In this document: positions 25,195-32,580 of the stretch, piece by piece
Position numbering within the stretch: position 1 is the stretch's first letter
Layout: each line of letters begins with the position of its first letter
DNA from: a bacterium UBP1_UBA4783
GTDB taxonomy: Bacteria; Krumholzibacteriota; Krumholzibacteriia; Krumholzibacteriales; Krumholzibacteriaceae
DNA: 33,169 nt
Direction of reading: 5' to 3'
Assembly: GCA_002403075.1 (NCBI GenBank)
Contig: DHHB01000047.1
Coordinates: 1 to 33,169, forward strand
The notes under the pieces: generated by a model
What the model was told of the DNA's origin: nothing
Databases searched by the model: none
The model's input: the letters and a program-made list of their open reading frames with translations, nothing else
Program-made: the position numbers and the translations under genes

Positions 25195-28100
25195 GGCTCA
25201 CGAAATCATCCGTCTCGCACCCCGTCGCATCGGGGGCGATCTTCGTCGCCCTCATCGTGCTCGGCCTGTACGGCTTCGCGACGCTGCCGACCGACTTCCT
25301 GCCGAACATCACCTACCCGATGATCAAGGTCCATATCTGGTGGCGCGGGGCGACGCCGGAAGAGATCGACAAGAGCATCGCCGATCCGGTCGAGCGCCAG
25401 ATGGCCACGGTCGACGATCTCGATTACCTCGAGTCCTCGTCCATCGAGGGAATGTACACGCTCCTCGTCAACTTCAAGTACGGCGTGGACGTGAACGTCG
25501 CGTATCAGGACGCTCTCGCGGCGATGGCGCGGGTTGCGAGAGAACTCCCCGCCGACATCGACCCGCCAATCGTGATCAAAGCCGATCCCTCGCAGCTTCC
25601 CGTGCTGCAGATGACGGTGAGCAGCGATCAATGGGATCTCGTGAAGCTGCGGACATGGACGGACGAATGGCTGCAGGACCAGCTCCTCGCCGTGGAGGGC
25701 GTGGCGGGAACGGAGATCGTCGGCGGCCTCAAGCGCGAGATCCGCGTCCATCTCGATCCCCTCGCGCTCGAGAAGCACGGGCTCACCGTCGACGGGATCG
25801 TCCGGCGGCTGCGCGATGAGAACCTCGAACTGTTCGGCGGACGCGTGACGGCGGGCTCGAAGGAGATCATCGCGCGCACGGTCGGCGAGTTCACGGACCT
25901 CGACGAGATCCGCGACGTGGTCCTCGCCCGGAGCGGCGGAGCCGACCTTCGTCTGCGGCACGTCGCGGAGGTCGTGGACGGCAACGAGGAAGTCCGCGTC
26001 ATAACGAGGCTCGATGGAAAGCCGTGCGTCAAGCTGAGCGTTCTCAAGCAGGCGACCGCGAACACGGTGGCCGTTGCGCGGGCCGTGAACCGGAGGATCG
26101 CGGCTCTGCAGACCTCCCTTCCGGAAGGCGTGAGCCTCGGCACGGTCGAGAATCAGGCCGAATACGTCTCGGCGGCTCTCGGCGGCGTGAGAAACGCGGC
26201 GATGGAAGCCGCGGTACTTCTCATTATCATTGTCTTTCTCTTCCTCGGTTCGTGGCGCCATGTCGCGGTGATGGCGCTCGCGATTCCGGTGACGCTCGTT
26301 CTCAACTTCGGTTTGATGAGGATCGCGGGATTCTCTCTCAATATCTTCTCCCTCGGCGGTCTCGTGGTCGCGATCGGCGTGCTGCTCGACAATTCGATCG
26401 TCGTCATCGAAAATATCACGAGGCATCGCCAGGAGCGGCCTGAGGATTCGCTCGAGGACACGACCGTATCCGCGACGGCCGAGATCGGTCCGGCGATCGT
26501 CGCCGCGACGCTTTCGTTCCTCGCCCTTTTCGTGCCGTTCCTGCTCGTTCCTGGCCTGATGAGCCTCCTCTTCCGGGAGCTCATCCTCGTCATCGCGGGG
26601 ATCGTCGTGATCAGCCTCGCGGTGGCGGTGACCGCGACGCCGATGTTGGCGTCTTTGATTCTGAAGAAGGGCGCTCGGACCGCTCGGAGCGGGGGATCCT
26701 TCGAACGCTTTTTCAGCCGTCTCACCGCGGCCTACGGTCGTGCGCTCGAACGTGCGCTTCGCCGCAGGATGATCGTTTTCGTCGTCTTCGCCGCGGTCCT
26801 TGTCCTATCCGGGGTCCTGCTCAGCCGGCTCGGGAGCGAATTCCTGCCGCAGATGGACGACGGACGCATCATGATCAAGGTCAAGCTGCCGACGGGAACC
26901 GGCCTCGCCGAAACGGACGCGGCGCTCCGGCGCATCGAGGAAGCGATCGGCGACGATCCGGTCGTTGAGAGCGTTTTTGCGCTCTCCGGTGGAAAGGTAT
27001 GGGGCCTCTACACGTACGAGATCGCGAACGAAGGAGAGATCAATCTGCAGCTTGTGCCGCGCAACAAGCGGAGCGTCAGCACGAAGGGGTATATCGAGAA
27101 GCTTCGGTCCGTCGTCGGCAAGGTGTCGGTTCCGGGCGGCAGGCCCATGGTCATGCAGATGAAGGTCAAGGGCATCCGCAAGCTCGGGGAAGCGGACATT
27201 GAGATAAAGATCAAGGGTCAGGATATCGTCGTTCTCCACGAGCTCGCCCGGAGCGCCGCGGCCGCCATGAACGACCTCAAGCATTTCGAGAACGTCTATG
27301 TCTCCATGGACATGACGAAGCCTGAATACCGAATCCACATCGATCGAACGCGCGCCGCGGAAATGGGGGTGTCGGTCGCTGGCGTCGCCGAAACGGTGCG
27401 CTCTCTGATAACCGGCGCCGTCGCGACGAGATACCGCGAAGGGGATGAATACTACAATGTACGGCTCATGATCCCCGAGAGCGCCGTCGCTTCGCGGCAG
27501 GACGTGGAAAATCTTCTCGTGAGCTGCTCGCAGGGAGGCTACGCGCGTCTGAAGGATATAGCGGAGGTTCGCAGGGGCGCGGGCCCGGTGGAGATCATCC
27601 GCGAAGATCAGGTCAAAGAAGTGGTCGTCAGGGGGGACGCGTCCGGCGTCAGCGTTGGAACCGCCCTTCGGGAGCTCAAGAGCGCCCTCGCGAAGTACGA
27701 TCGACCGGCGGGTTACGAGTACTCGTTCGGCGGACAAGCACAAATGATGGACGAGATGAAGCGCTCCGTCGCGGCGATTCTCGCGTTCGCCCTCTTCTTC
27801 TCGTTCATCGTTCTCGTCGTGCAGTTCGATAGCCTGAAGCTGCCGGCGATGATCCTTGGAAGCGTGCCCGTGTGTCTCGCGGGCATGGCATTCATGATGT
27901 TCTTCACCGGGCTGCCGCTCGGGGCGACGGTGATCATCGGCGCGCTCGTCGTCGTCGCGGCGACCGTCAACGACGGCGTGCTGCTGCTCACCTTCGCCCG
28001 GGAGCTTCAGGAACGCGATGGGCGGCCGGCGTTCTCGGCGGTCGTCGAGGCGGCGAAGATCCGTCTGAGGCCGCGTGTTATGACGACGGCGAGCACCCTC

Positions 28101-28268
28101 GTCGCCTTTATTCCGCTCGCTCTCGCTCTCGAACAGGGAGGGGATATGCTACAGCCGATGGCCGCCGGGGCGATCGGCGGACTGCTTGTGGAGATACCGG
28201 TCGCGCTCTTTCTGATGCCGTGTCTCTACGTCGCGATGCACGGCATGTCGCGGAAAAAAGGAGGTTGA
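25191..28268 (+). CDS. RND-family efflux pump (AcrB/HAE1-like)
   Basis: The product has 1025 residues, the normal length of an inner-membrane RND pump. It shows SSVSHPVASGAIFVALIVLGLYGFATLPTDFLPNITYPMI at the N-terminus, two large periplasmic porter loops and twelve predicted helices. TM4 reads GVLLDNSIVVIENI: Asp400 is kept, but the second Asp of AcrB is Asn401. TM10 reads VVAATVNDGVLLLTFARE, so the AcrB Lys of the proton relay is Val926, with Asn927-Asp928 next to it. This pattern is near the SwrC/HAE1 group rather than the heavy-metal CusA group. The substrate cannot be read from the sequence. The operon suggests a metal(loid) or organometal compound. Confidence 0.93.
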   Translation: MRLTKSSVSHPVASGAIFVALIVLGLYGFATLPTDFLPNITYPMIKVHIWWRGATPEEIDKSIADPVERQMATVDDLDYLESSSIEGMYTLLVNFKYGVDVNVAYQDALAAMARVARELPADIDPPIVIKADPSQLPVLQMTVSSDQWDLVKLRTWTDEWLQDQLLAVEGVAGTEIVGGLKREIRVHLDPLALEKHGLTVDGIVRRLRDENLELFGGRVTAGSKEIIARTVGEFTDLDEIRDVVLARSGGADLRLRHVAEVVDGNEEVRVITRLDGKPCVKLSVLKQATANTVAVARAVNRRIAALQTSLPEGVSLGTVENQAEYVSAALGGVRNAAMEAAVLLIIIVFLFLGSWRHVAVMALAIPVTLVLNFGLMRIAGFSLNIFSLGGLVVAIGVLLDNSIVVIENITRHRQERPEDSLEDTTVSATAEIGPAIVAATLSFLALFVPFLLVPGLMSLLFRELILVIAGIVVISLAVAVTATPMLASLILKKGARTARSGGSFERFFSRLTAAYGRALERALRRRMIVFVVFAAVLVLSGVLLSRLGSEFLPQMDDGRIMIKVKLPTGTGLAETDAALRRIEEAIGDDPVVESVFALSGGKVWGLYTYEIANEGEINLQLVPRNKRSVSTKGYIEKLRSVVGKVSVPGGRPMVMQMKVKGIRKLGEADIEIKIKGQDIVVLHELARSAAAAMNDLKHFENVYVSMDMTKPEYRIHIDRTRAAEMGVSVAGVAETVRSLITGAVATRYREGDEYYNVRLMIPESAVASRQDVENLLVSCSQGGYARLKDIAEVRRGAGPVEIIREDQVKEVVVRGDASGVSVGTALRELKSALAKYDRPAGYEYSFGGQAQMMDEMKRSVAAILAFALFFSFIVLVVQFDSLKLPAMILGSVPVCLAGMAFMMFFTGLPLGATVIIGALVVVAATVNDGVLLLTFARELQERDGRPAFSAVVEAAKIRLRPRVMTTASTLVAFIPLALALEQGGDMLQPMAAGAIGGLLVEIPVALFLMPCLYVAMHGMSRKKGG

Positions 28269-28271
28269 CTC

Positions 28272-29039
28272 ATGGTTCGGAGAATGTCCGCCGGCGCGAT
28301 CGCCGGCGCGGCCGTGCTGATGTCGTTGTCGTTCGCTTCTCACGCGCAGGAACGAGGCGCTCAGCAGCCGCTTGCCGCATTCGACGACGAAGTCGCGGCC
28401 TGCCGCCGCGTGATCAGACAGTATTGCGCGATCGTTCAGGATATGGCGAAAGATGCGACCGCGGACGCCGGCAAACGGGAGATGGGGCTGACGCTTCTCT
28501 CGGACGCGAGGGAGAGGTGGGCCCGGATTCAGAAAACCTATGCGTCGAATCCCCCTTCCGCGTACGCGGCGGACGCGCAGTTCAAAGCGCGGCTGCAGGA
28601 TATTTCGAATGCGCTCGATGATATGAATAGGGCGCTCGAGGCGGGGAACGCCCGCCGATCCATGTTTGCGTGCGGCTACGGCTGTGGCCTGTTCGTGACC
28701 ATGCATGAGGAGAACGGCCTCGTGTACGCGCTCGATCGTCTCTTCCATCTGCGAAAGACGATCAAAACCGCCTCGTCGGTGTATAAGGTGAGCGGCCTCG
28801 GCGGGATCATTCCGCTGATGCCCGCGCTCTTGCGGCAGCGCGACGAGGCGCTTCTCGCGCCGCTTCCATGGCCCGCCGGCGACGGCCGCAACGGCGCCTA
28901 CGCCGAGGCCGTGCACGAGCTGTCAACGGCGCTCGACGAGCTTGCCGTGTCGGCTGTTTCCGGAGACGCTGCACGAGCGGGGGCGCTCCTGGGCGGCATG
29001 ACGGCTGCGGTCAACAAGCCTTACGGTCTGGCGCTGTGA
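28272..29039 (+). CDS. Secreted helical protein with CGYGC motif, unknown function
   Basis: The product has 255 residues. The start at 28272 has the strongest ribosome binding site of the operon (AAGGAGG at about 8 bases). The N-terminus is a signal peptide ending ASHAQ. The mature protein is almost entirely alpha-helical by eye: a first helical bundle (AACRRVIRQYCAIVQDMAKDATADAGKREMGL), then RARLQDISNALDDMNRALE, then the only paired Cys motif SMFACGYGCGLFVTMHEENGLVYALDRLFHLRK, and a C-terminal bundle. The fold recalls four-helix periplasmic metal- or haem-binding proteins, but there is no CxxCH. I recognise no family. It may bind the exported ligand in the periplasm or feed it to the pump. 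Confidence 0.55.
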   Translation: MVRRMSAGAIAGAAVLMSLSFASHAQERGAQQPLAAFDDEVAACRRVIRQYCAIVQDMAKDATADAGKREMGLTLLSDARERWARIQKTYASNPPSAYAADAQFKARLQDISNALDDMNRALEAGNARRSMFACGYGCGLFVTMHEENGLVYALDRLFHLRKTIKTASSVYKVSGLGGIIPLMPALLRQRDEALLAPLPWPAGDGRNGAYAEAVHELSTALDELAVSAVSGDAARAGALLGGMTAAVNKPYGLAL

Positions 29040-29057
29040 GGCGAGGGAGGGAATGAG

Positions 29058-29282
29058 GTGGACGACGCGACGAGAGAACTTGCCGCAATCGCGGCGGCCA
29101 TCGCGGGAAAATGCCGGCCGTGCTTCGCGCATCACCTCATGCGGGCCCGCGAGCTCGGTGTCGGCGAAGATCAGATCAGGGAAGCGGTCGAGCTCGCTCG
29201 AAACATCCGCTCTTCGGGGGACAGCCAGATCGACGAATTCGCCGACGGCCGGATGCAGGGGCGGGTCGAAGGAACGGAATGA
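29058..29282 (+). CDS. Small AhpD/CMD-like protein
   Basis: The product has 74 residues from GTG 29058, with GAGGGAGGG seven bases upstream. The motif KCRPCFAHHLMRARELGVGEDQIREAVELA is the core helix pair of the carboxymuconolactone decarboxylase/AhpD fold, whose CxxCxxxH carries redox or peroxidase chemistry. It covers only one repeat of the domain, so it would need to oligomerise. The pattern is common in small accessory proteins of arsenic and mercury gene clusters of anaerobes (inferred from memory). It probably passes electrons to a thiol partner encoded nearby. Confidence 0.7.
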   Translation: MDDATRELAAIAAAIAGKCRPCFAHHLMRARELGVGEDQIREAVELARNIRSSGDSQIDEFADGRMQGRVEGTE

Positions 29283-29316
29283 GAGGAGCCGGCGATTGTG
29301 CGCCGGAGGGAGGCGA

Positions 29317-29556
29317 ATGGACGTGAAAACGATTCAGATACTCGGCACCGGATGCCCGAAGTGCAAGGCGCTGCTCGCGAACGCCGAGGAGGCCGTGAAG
29401 ACCCTCGGCATCGAGGCCGAAATAGAGAAGGTCGAAAAAATCACGGATATCATGCAGTTCGGCGTTATGACGACGCCGGCGCTCGTCGTGGACGGACAGG
29501 TAAAGGCAGCGGGAAAAGTCCTTTCGACGGCTCAGATCGAAGAGCTGCTGAAGTAG
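29317..29556 (+). CDS. TM0996-type redox-active mini-thioredoxin
   Basis: The product has 79 residues. It has a thioredoxin/glutaredoxin fold with an N-terminal TIQILGTGCPKCKALLANAEEAV (active site Cys13-Pro-Lys-Cys16) and MTTPALVVDGQVKAAGKVLS, in which the cis-Pro precedes the last strands. This is the family called redox-active disulfide protein 2 (TM0996-like), often found beside ArsP-type permeases. It would reduce a metal-thiol or disulfide bond in the cytoplasm. GGAGGGAGG lies just upstream of ATG 29317. Confidence 0.88.
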   Translation: MDVKTIQILGTGCPKCKALLANAEEAVKTLGIEAEIEKVEKITDIMQFGVMTTPALVVDGQVKAAGKVLSTAQIEELLK

Positions 29557-29581
29557 CCATCGCAACGGAAAGGAGCGACGG

Positions 29582-30064
29582 ATGAGGCGAGGAATCGGCA
29601 TCGTGGCGGCATCGACAATCGCTCTCTTCATGGGGGTCGCGTGCTCGCAGGAGAAAAAGGACGCGCCCGCCGGGAAGGAAACGCAGGGTTCCAGCGAAAA
29701 GTTCGCGGCGCAGCCGGCGTCCGGAGGCGCGGCGGCCTCGGGCGGCGCGGCGGTGGACGCGCCGGCGAAGGACGGAAAATATCTCGTGACCTTCGTCGAG
29801 CTCGGCTCCGTGCGCTGCATCCCCTGCAAGAAGATGCAGCCGATCATGAAGGAGATCGAGGAGGAGTACGCGGGCACGGTCAAGGTCGTTTTCCACGACG
29901 TATGGACCGCGGAGGGCAAGCCCTACGCCCAGAAATACGGCATCCGGGTCATCCCCACGCAGGTCTTCCTCGACAAGGACGGCGTCGAGTACTTCCGGCA
30001 CGAGGGGTTCTTTCCCAAGGACGAGCTCGTCAAGGTGCTGAAGCAGAAGGGCGTTCGACGATGA
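29582..30064 (+). CDS. Membrane-anchored thioredoxin (lipoprotein)
   Basis: The product has 160 residues. A lipoprotein signal (IVAASTIALFMGVAC) puts the lipidated Cys at 21. A low-complexity Ala/Gly/Ser linker of about 40 residues follows, and then a thioredoxin domain with RCIPCKK (Cys79 and Cys82), IKEIEEEYAGTVKVVFHDVW and the cis-Pro in RVIPTQVFL. It is probably the periplasmic partner of the CcdA-type protein encoded next, receiving electrons across the membrane. The DsbE/TlpA-type pair is common, but the CIPC site fused to a lipid anchor inside this operon links it to the efflux system. Confidence 0.9.
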   Translation: MRRGIGIVAASTIALFMGVACSQEKKDAPAGKETQGSSEKFAAQPASGGAAASGGAAVDAPAKDGKYLVTFVELGSVRCIPCKKMQPIMKEIEEEYAGTVKVVFHDVWTAEGKPYAQKYGIRVIPTQVFLDKDGVEYFRHEGFFPKDELVKVLKQKGVRR

Positions 30065-30762
30065 TCGATCTCTTCGACCGCCTCACCGGGGCCCTTCAGG
30101 CCGGGCCGGCCGTCGCGCTCGCCGCGTCCGCGGCGTGGGGCGTGCTGAGCATACTTCTGAGCCCCTGCCACCTCTCGAGCATTCCGCTCATCGTCGGATT
30201 CATCGACGGGCAGGGGATCGTCACGAAGCGGCGCGCCTTCGCGCTCGCCGGCCTTTTCTCGCTCGGGATCCTCGTGACGATCGCGCTCATCGGCGTCGTC
30301 ACCGGGATGATGGGGCGGCTCATGGGGGATGTCGGAAAGGTCGGGAACTACTTCGTCGCGGCGATCTTTTTCATCATCGGTCTTCATCTGCTCGAGGTCA
30401 TCACCATCCCGTTTCTCGGCGCGGCGAACCAACCGAAGACGAAGCGCAAGGGCGCGCTCGCCGCGCTCCTCATCGGGTTCGCCTTCGGCGTCGCGCTCGG
30501 GCCGTGCACCTTCGCGTTCATGGCGCCGATGCTCGCCGTCGCGTTCGCCGTCGCCTCCACGCGGCCCGTCATGGCGGGTTCCCTCGTGCTCTCTTACGCC
30601 ATCGGCCACTGCGCCGTCATCGTGCTCGCCGGCACGTTCACGAGCATGGTGCAGAGGTATCTCAACTGGAACGAGCGCTCCAAGGGCGCTGTCGTTCTCA
30701 AGAAGGTGTGCGGCGTTCTCGTCATTCTCGGCGGCGTGTACCTCATCTGGAGCGTTCACTGA
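30061..30762 (+). CDS. CcdA/DsbD-type transmembrane electron carrier
   Basis: The product has 233 residues with six predicted helices. The conserved Cys pair of the CcdA fold is seen in LSPCHLSSIPLIVGF and LGPCTFAFMAPMLAV; a third Cys is in YAIGHCAVIVLAG. The start overlaps the thioredoxin stop by ATGA. CcdA takes electrons from cytoplasmic thioredoxin and hands them to periplasmic thiol proteins, here most likely the lipoprotein thioredoxin encoded directly upstream. A cytochrome c maturation role is possible, but no other ccm genes are present. It is the last gene of the operon; a weak terminator follows. Confidence 0.9.
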   Translation: MIDLFDRLTGALQAGPAVALAASAAWGVLSILLSPCHLSSIPLIVGFIDGQGIVTKRRAFALAGLFSLGILVTIALIGVVTGMMGRLMGDVGKVGNYFVAAIFFIIGLHLLEVITIPFLGAANQPKTKRKGALAALLIGFAFGVALGPCTFAFMAPMLAVAFAVASTRPVMAGSLVLSYAIGHCAVIVLAGTFTSMVQRYLNWNERSKGAVVLKKVCGVLVILGGVYLIWSVH

Positions 30763-30764
30763 CG

Positions 30765-30782
30765 GCGATGGATCGCGTTTTT
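30765..30782 (+). terminator. Weak terminator after the redox operon
   Basis: GCGA (30765-30768) and TCGC (30773-30776) pair around TGGA and are followed by G and TTTTT. The stem is short, so termination may be partial; the next promoter begins six bases later. Confidence 0.35.
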
Positions 30783-30787
30783 CGCGG

Positions 30788-30817
30788 TTGACAAAAGCCC
30801 GTCGATTGTGGTACTAT
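30788..30817 (+). promoter_or_regulatory. Promoter of the sugar-transferase gene
   Basis: TTGACA (30788-30793) is perfect, and TACTAT (30812-30817) follows after 18 bases. The transcript should start near 30824, about 157 bases before the start codon. Confidence 0.7.
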
Positions 30818-30823
30818 AGACAC

Positions 30824-30980
30824 CGAAATAGGAGGGACCTAGCGAGCGTTTGCTATAGGAATTCGCTTTGGAGCTTTTGAGAGGCGTTCCGCCCGCTTTA
30901 GAGTGACGTTTCTATGGCAAACGTTTTCTTCTACCCGGGCGGAAGACTCCGCCCGGGTTTGTCATTCTGGGAGGCGCATC
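30824..30980 (+). ncRNA. Structured 5' leader RNA with competing hairpins (unclassified)
   Basis: CGTTTGC (30847-30853) is perfectly complementary to GCAAACG (30917-30923). The same downstream bases also pair locally as ACGTTT/AAACGT (30906-30911 with 30919-30924), a hairpin followed by TTTTCTTCT. The two folds exclude each other. A third hairpin of 11 bp, CCCGGGCGGA/TCCGCCCGGG plus one A-T pair (30933-30943 with 30948-30958), lies only 10 bases before the ribosome binding site. This is the layout of an attenuator or riboswitch expression platform in front of an exopolysaccharide-type gene. I could not match it to a named class. Confidence 0.55.
30933..30960 (+). terminator. Strong GC hairpin with short T-run before the sugar transferase
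   Basis: An 11-bp perfect stem (30933-30943 with 30948-30958) with an AGAC loop is followed by TTTG and TTC. It ends 10 bases before GGGAGG. It could terminate or pause transcription within the leader. Confidence 0.5.
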
Positions 30981-31670
30981 ATGGCTGGGTCCCCTGAGCT
31001 GCATGAAGCGATGTACAGCACGGAGCCGATCGCGAGCATCATCGAGCTCAAGCTCTCCCGCCCGAACCGGGCGTACTCGGCGCTCAAGCGGTTGACGGAC
31101 ATCGTCATAGCGGGCTTCCTGCTCCTGCTCTTCCTGCCGATCATCCCCGTTGTCGCCCTCCTCATCCGGCTCGATTCGCCGGGGCCGATCCTGTTCAAGC
31201 AGAGAAGGGTCGGGAAAGGCGGCAAGCCGTTCAATTTCTATAAGTTCCGCTCGATGGTCACGGGCGCCGAGGGCGCGATCGACACGCTTCGACCCCTGAG
31301 CGGCGTCGACGGCCCCGTTTTCAAGATAAAAGAGGATCCGCGGATCACGCACGTCGGCAGATTCCTCCGCCGGTCGAGTCTCGACGAGCTCCCCCAGCTC
31401 ATCAACGTTCTTCGCGGCGAGATGAGCATCGTCGGGCCCCGCCCGAACCTTCCCTCCGAGGTCTCCCAATACCTTCCCTGGCAGCGCAGACGCCTCGATG
31501 TGACGCCGGGCATAACCTGCTTCTGGCAGATCGCCGGCAGGAGCCACATCGGATTTCAGGAATGGATGCGCCTCGATCTCGAGTATGTCCGTAAAAGAAG
31601 CTACGTTACGGACCTCAAGATCATGCTGCAGACCCTTCCGGCGGTTATAGCCAGGAAGGGGGCCTACTAG
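30981..31670 (+). CDS. Initiating sugar-phosphate transferase (WbaP/EpsE-like)
   Basis: The product has 229 residues. Start ATG 30981 has GGGAGG six bases upstream. One hydrophobic hairpin (RLTDIVIAGFLLLLFLPIIPVVALLIRLDSP) is followed by the core of bacterial monotopic phosphoglycosyltransferases: FKQRRVGKGGKPFNFYKFRSM, then EDPRITHVGRFLRRSSLDELPQLINVLRGEMSIVGPRPNL and VTPGITCFWQIAGRS. It attaches the first sugar-1-phosphate to undecaprenyl phosphate on the cytoplasmic face. It starts the capsule or exopolysaccharide path that continues with the export and chain-length genes downstream. Confidence 0.93.
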   Translation: MAGSPELHEAMYSTEPIASIIELKLSRPNRAYSALKRLTDIVIAGFLLLLFLPIIPVVALLIRLDSPGPILFKQRRVGKGGKPFNFYKFRSMVTGAEGAIDTLRPLSGVDGPVFKIKEDPRITHVGRFLRRSSLDELPQLINVLRGEMSIVGPRPNLPSEVSQYLPWQRRRLDVTPGITCFWQIAGRSHIGFQEWMRLDLEYVRKRSYVTDLKIMLQTLPAVIARKGAY

Positions 31671-31672
31671 GC

Positions 31673-31698
31673 GCGAGCGGCACGCATCTTGCTTTTTT
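31673..31698 (+). terminator. Probable terminator after the sugar transferase
   Basis: GCGAG (31673-31677) and CTTGC (31688-31692) pair with one G-T base pair around a 10-base loop and run into TTTTTT. The T-run continues as AAAAAA, making a 12-base TTTTTTAAAAAA palindrome. Confidence 0.45.
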
Positions 31699-31704
31699 AA
31701 AAAA

Positions 31705-31733
31705 TTGACAGAATTTATCCATTTTCTTAAAGT
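31705..31733 (+). promoter_or_regulatory. Promoter of the Wza-like operon
   Basis: TTGACA (31705-31710) and TAAAGT (31728-31733) are 17 bases apart. The A-tract just upstream (31699-31704) could act as an UP element. The export genes can therefore be expressed separately from the sugar transferase. Confidence 0.65.
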
Positions 31734-31785
31734 GGTTCCAAGTGCGCGCGGTGACATGTTGTCGTGGCGGAGGAAAGGTTCCCTC

Positions 31786-32580
31786 ATGCAGGGGTCGGGA
31801 CGTTACGGAGCGGGGATAGCGGCCGTCGTGTGCGCGGCCGCGCTCTCGCTGTGCGGATGCGGCGGCGGAAACAGGCTCATCAGCAACCGGGACGGGCTCA
31901 TCGAGAGCGGCACGCTCGAGCTCGACAGCATACCGCGCGCCCCTGAGGGCGGCGAGTACGTCATCGGACACGGTGATATGCTCGACATCCTCTTTCCGTT
32001 CAACAGGGAGTTCAACCAGAACGAGATCCCCGTCCGGCCCGACGGGCGAATCACGATCCCGCTCGTGGGGGACGTGGCGGCGGCGGGGATGACCCCGTCG
32101 GCGCTCGATTCCGTCATCACCGCGCGATACGCGAACTACCTCGTCGATCCGAGCGTCGACGTGATCGTCAAGCAATTCGCCCGTCAGGTCATCTACGTGC
32201 TCGGGGAGGTCGCGACGCCGGGAGGGTTCCCGTACGAGCGCGGCATGACGCTTCTCTCCGCGCTCGCCCTCGGACGCGGGCCGATGCCCAGGAGCGGCTC
32301 GAAGGGCGTTCTCATCATACGCAAGGTGGGTCCCGCGCACGTCGTCGGCATCCAGATCGATTACGGAGACGTCGCGGGCGGCAAGCGGTTCGATCTCAAC
32401 GTGCCCCTGCAGGCGGGGGACATCGTGTTCGTTCCGAAGTCCGCGATCGGCAAGACGCAGGATTTCGTGACCGTTCTCCACGACCTTTTGAGCAAGCCCA
32501 TGGATCTCTATCTCAAGGGCTGGCAGGTGTCGAACGTTCAGGTCATGTACGATTACTACAGACGGGTGGGACTGTTCTGA
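31786..32580 (+). CDS. Wza-like polysaccharide export lipoprotein
   Basis: The product has 264 residues. ATG 31786 is chosen because it gives a clean lipoprotein signal (IAAVVCAAALSLCGC, lipidated Cys25) with AAAGG seven bases upstream; ATG 31756 is an alternative. The polysaccharide export domain is seen in GEYVIGHGDMLDILFPFNREFNQNEIPVRPDGRITIPLVGDVAAAGMTPSAL. An SLBB-like segment follows (VIYVLGEVATPGGFPYERGMTLLSALALGRGPMPRSG) and a second beta-rich part (VPLQAGDIVFVPKSAIGKTQDF). Wza proteins form the outer-membrane channel for capsule or exopolysaccharide. It is shorter than E. coli Wza, which is normal for the single-SLBB group. Confidence 0.92.
   Translation: MQGSGRYGAGIAAVVCAAALSLCGCGGGNRLISNRDGLIESGTLELDSIPRAPEGGEYVIGHGDMLDILFPFNREFNQNEIPVRPDGRITIPLVGDVAAAGMTPSALDSVITARYANYLVDPSVDVIVKQFARQVIYVLGEVATPGGFPYERGMTLLSALALGRGPMPRSGSKGVLIIRKVGPAHVVGIQIDYGDVAGGKRFDLNVPLQAGDIVFVPKSAIGKTQDFVTVLHDLLSKPMDLYLKGWQVSNVQVMYDYYRRVGLF

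Noticed and set aside
28149..28916. Minus-strand frame over the CGYGC gene
   Set aside because: Mirrors the strongly translated + strand gene with signal peptide and ribosome binding site; no independent start signals or domain.
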